Below are positions 62,861 to 64,000 of a stretch of DNA of 64,000 nt, in pieces. Made by a program: the position numbers and the translations under genes. The stretch's first letter is position 1. Each line of letters begins with the position of its first letter. Under the pieces are notes generated by a model. That model made no database searches. It saw only the letters and a list, made by a program, of their open reading frames with translations, and was not told the DNA's origin. Origin of the DNA: an uncultured Eubacterium sp. (GTDB lineage: Bacteria; Bacillota; Clostridia; Lachnospirales; Lachnospiraceae); the NCBI GenBank assembly GCA_934351445.1, contig CAKRIZ010000001.1, positions 186,001-250,000 on the forward strand. The letters are read 5' to 3'.

Positions 62861-64000
62861 CTATACTTCGCTCTTAGTCTCCTGTGACGTTGTCTGCGGT
62901 TTCGCAGACTGTCTGCGCTTTGTACGGCCATAGATGACGCTCATCCCATAGATCTCCTTTGCGAGCGCGTCTGTCGTCTTACCCGCTCTCATACGCCATT
63001 TCCAATTTTTGCCGAGGGTCGAAGGCTCGTTCATACGAGCCTCGTTCCCCAGGCAGAGATAATCCTGCATCGGAATCACACAGCGGTCAGCTACCGAAGA
63101 CATTGCCAGAGCAACCAGGGAGTGAACCAGACGCTTCCTGTCAGCTCCTTTTTCGTCCAGATAAGCCTCTACCATATTGCGATCATCCTTGCTGATATTA
63201 TCCAACCATCCATACAGAGTCTCATTATCGTGTGTGCCGGTATATACCACACAATTCTTATTGTACACATAAGGAATGTAATCGTTTGCCCCGCTATCAT
63301 CCCTCGAATCAAACGCGAACTCCAGTACTTTCATATTCGGCCATCCGGTCTTGGCGACAAGTTCGCGCACGGAATCCGTAATAAATCCAAGATCCTCCAC
63401 GATAATATTCAACTTGCCGAGACGCTTTTCAATCGTCTCGAACAACTCATATCCAGGTCCATCCTCCCATGCACCGGACTCTGCAGTCGGTGCACCGGCC
63501 GGAATTGCATAATAAGAATCAAATCCTCGGAAATGATCAATCCGTATGATGTCATATAGCTTATAGCATGTAGCCATGCGTCTGATCCACCACTCATATC
63601 CGGTCTTCTTATGTGCAGGCCAGTCATATAATGGATTGCCCCACAACTGACCGGTCGCAGAAAATCCATCCGGTGGACAGCCTGCTACAGCAATCGGCTT
63701 ACAATCCTCATCAAACTGGAATAACTGCGGGTTGGCCCATGCATCCGAGCTGTCAAACGCGACATATATCGGCAGGTCTCCGACGATCTGGATACCTTTT
63801 TCATTTGCATAATTTTTCAACTGTTCCCACTGTTTGCTGAACTTGTACTGAAGATACTGATAAAATGCGATATCCTGCGCCAGCTTCTCACGGTATGCTT
63901 CCAGCGCCTCCGGCTTACGCAGACGGATATCATCTTCCCACTCACTCCAGCATTTTGCATCATGGTCAGCTTTGACCGCCATATATAATGCATAATCATC
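62861..64000 (-). CDS. malQ: 4-alpha-glucanotransferase (amylomaltase), 5' end outside window
   Basis: The C-terminal 379 residues of a GH77 enzyme that transfers maltooligosaccharide segments between glucan chains; the N-terminal part is beyond the right edge and the frame is open to 64000. Family motifs are IVGDLPIYVAFDSSDAWANP, nucleophile Asp in IIRIDHFRGFDSYYAIPAG, acid/base Glu in IIVEDLGFIT and Asp in YTGTHDNETLYGW. The C-terminal extension (RRQSAKPQTTSQETKSEV) is charged and dispensable-looking. It works in cytosolic maltodextrin metabolism, probably with the LacI regulator downstream. Confidence 0.95.
   Translation of the reverse strand, partial: DDYALYMAVKADHDAKCWSEWEDDIRLRKPEALEAYREKLAQDIAFYQYLQYKFSKQWEQLKNYANEKGIQIVGDLPIYVAFDSSDAWANPQLFQFDEDCKPIAVAGCPPDGFSATGQLWGNPLYDWPAHKKTGYEWWIRRMATCYKLYDIIRIDHFRGFDSYYAIPAGAPTAESGAWEDGPGYELFETIEKRLGKLNIIVEDLGFITDSVRELVAKTGWPNMKVLEFAFDSRDDSGANDYIPYVYNKNCVVYTGTHDNETLYGWLDNISKDDRNMVEAYLDEKGADRKRLVHSLVALAMSSVADRCVIPMQDYLCLGNEARMNEPSTLGKNWKWRMRAGKTTDALAKEIYGMSVIYGRTKRRQSAKPQTTSQETKSEV

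Overview
The window looks like a low-to-mid GC, Gram-positive, endospore-lineage Firmicute, most likely a Lachnospiraceae-type gut Clostridium. This rests on strong AGGAGG-type ribosome binding sites, SpoIIAA/SpoIIAB/SpoIIE-type signalling proteins, a YkuD L,D-transpeptidase with a VanW/PG-binding-4-like front half, LacI regulators next to sugar genes, and no outer-membrane machinery. The species cannot be named from the sequence. No rRNA, tRNA, CRISPR array, transposase or integrase was found.

Layout. (1) 1-4.4 kb: a sugar ABC transporter (ATPase cut by the window edge, plus binding lipoprotein), divergent from a double-sensor LacI regulator, with palindromic operators between them. (2) 4.5-9.6 kb, minus strand: a two-component operon of SARP-type response regulator, LytS-type kinase, STAS protein, secreted Fn3/Ig-like protein, GNAT-like protein and GH114-like protein. 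(3) 9.6-14 kb: the AAA+ ATPase of a contractile injection system (CIS) with a small partner, and a divergent plus-strand pair (membrane HATPase protein; SH3 surface protein). (4) 14-20 kb, minus: a partner-switching operon of STAS, MATE transporter fused to an RsbW-like domain, GNAT, SpoIIE-type phosphatase and RsbW-like kinase. (5) 20-52 kb, minus: one long operon for an extracellular/phage-tail-like CIS. In transcription order it holds a conserved 601-aa protein, four envelope or signalling proteins, a Ser-Gly-Thr-repeat surface protein, tail terminator, an unknown protein, PAAR-like tip, sheath, tube, two tail chaperone-like genes, a second tube protein with a long basic repeat tail, a Gln-rich tape-measure candidate, two hub adaptors, hub, spike, gp25, two baseplate J proteins and a gp7/tail-I protein. 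(6) 52-59 kb: a GNAT protein and a 1963-residue protein with an ABC1/UbiB kinase-like domain. (7) 59-64 kb: a FliD-like protein, L,D-transpeptidase, LacI regulator and partial malQ.

How it may work together. The promoters of the CIS operon (about 52.1 kb) and of the two-component operon (about 9.6 kb) share the same architecture: two TTGTCT-like heptamers 4 bp apart, ending exactly 11 bp before the -10. SARP-type regulators are known to bind heptamer repeats 11 bp apart, and the encoded response regulator carries such a domain, so it probably controls both its own operon and the injection system. A partner-switching module (two STAS proteins, two RsbW-like domains, one PP2C phosphatase) probably adds a second, post-translational control layer. 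The CIS lacks a recognisable tail fibre, lysis genes and LysM domains, and carries several membrane-anchored proteins inside its operon. It may therefore be cell-attached or act from within the cell rather than being a freely released particle; this is inference. The giant kinase-like protein is the best payload or assembly-factor candidate.
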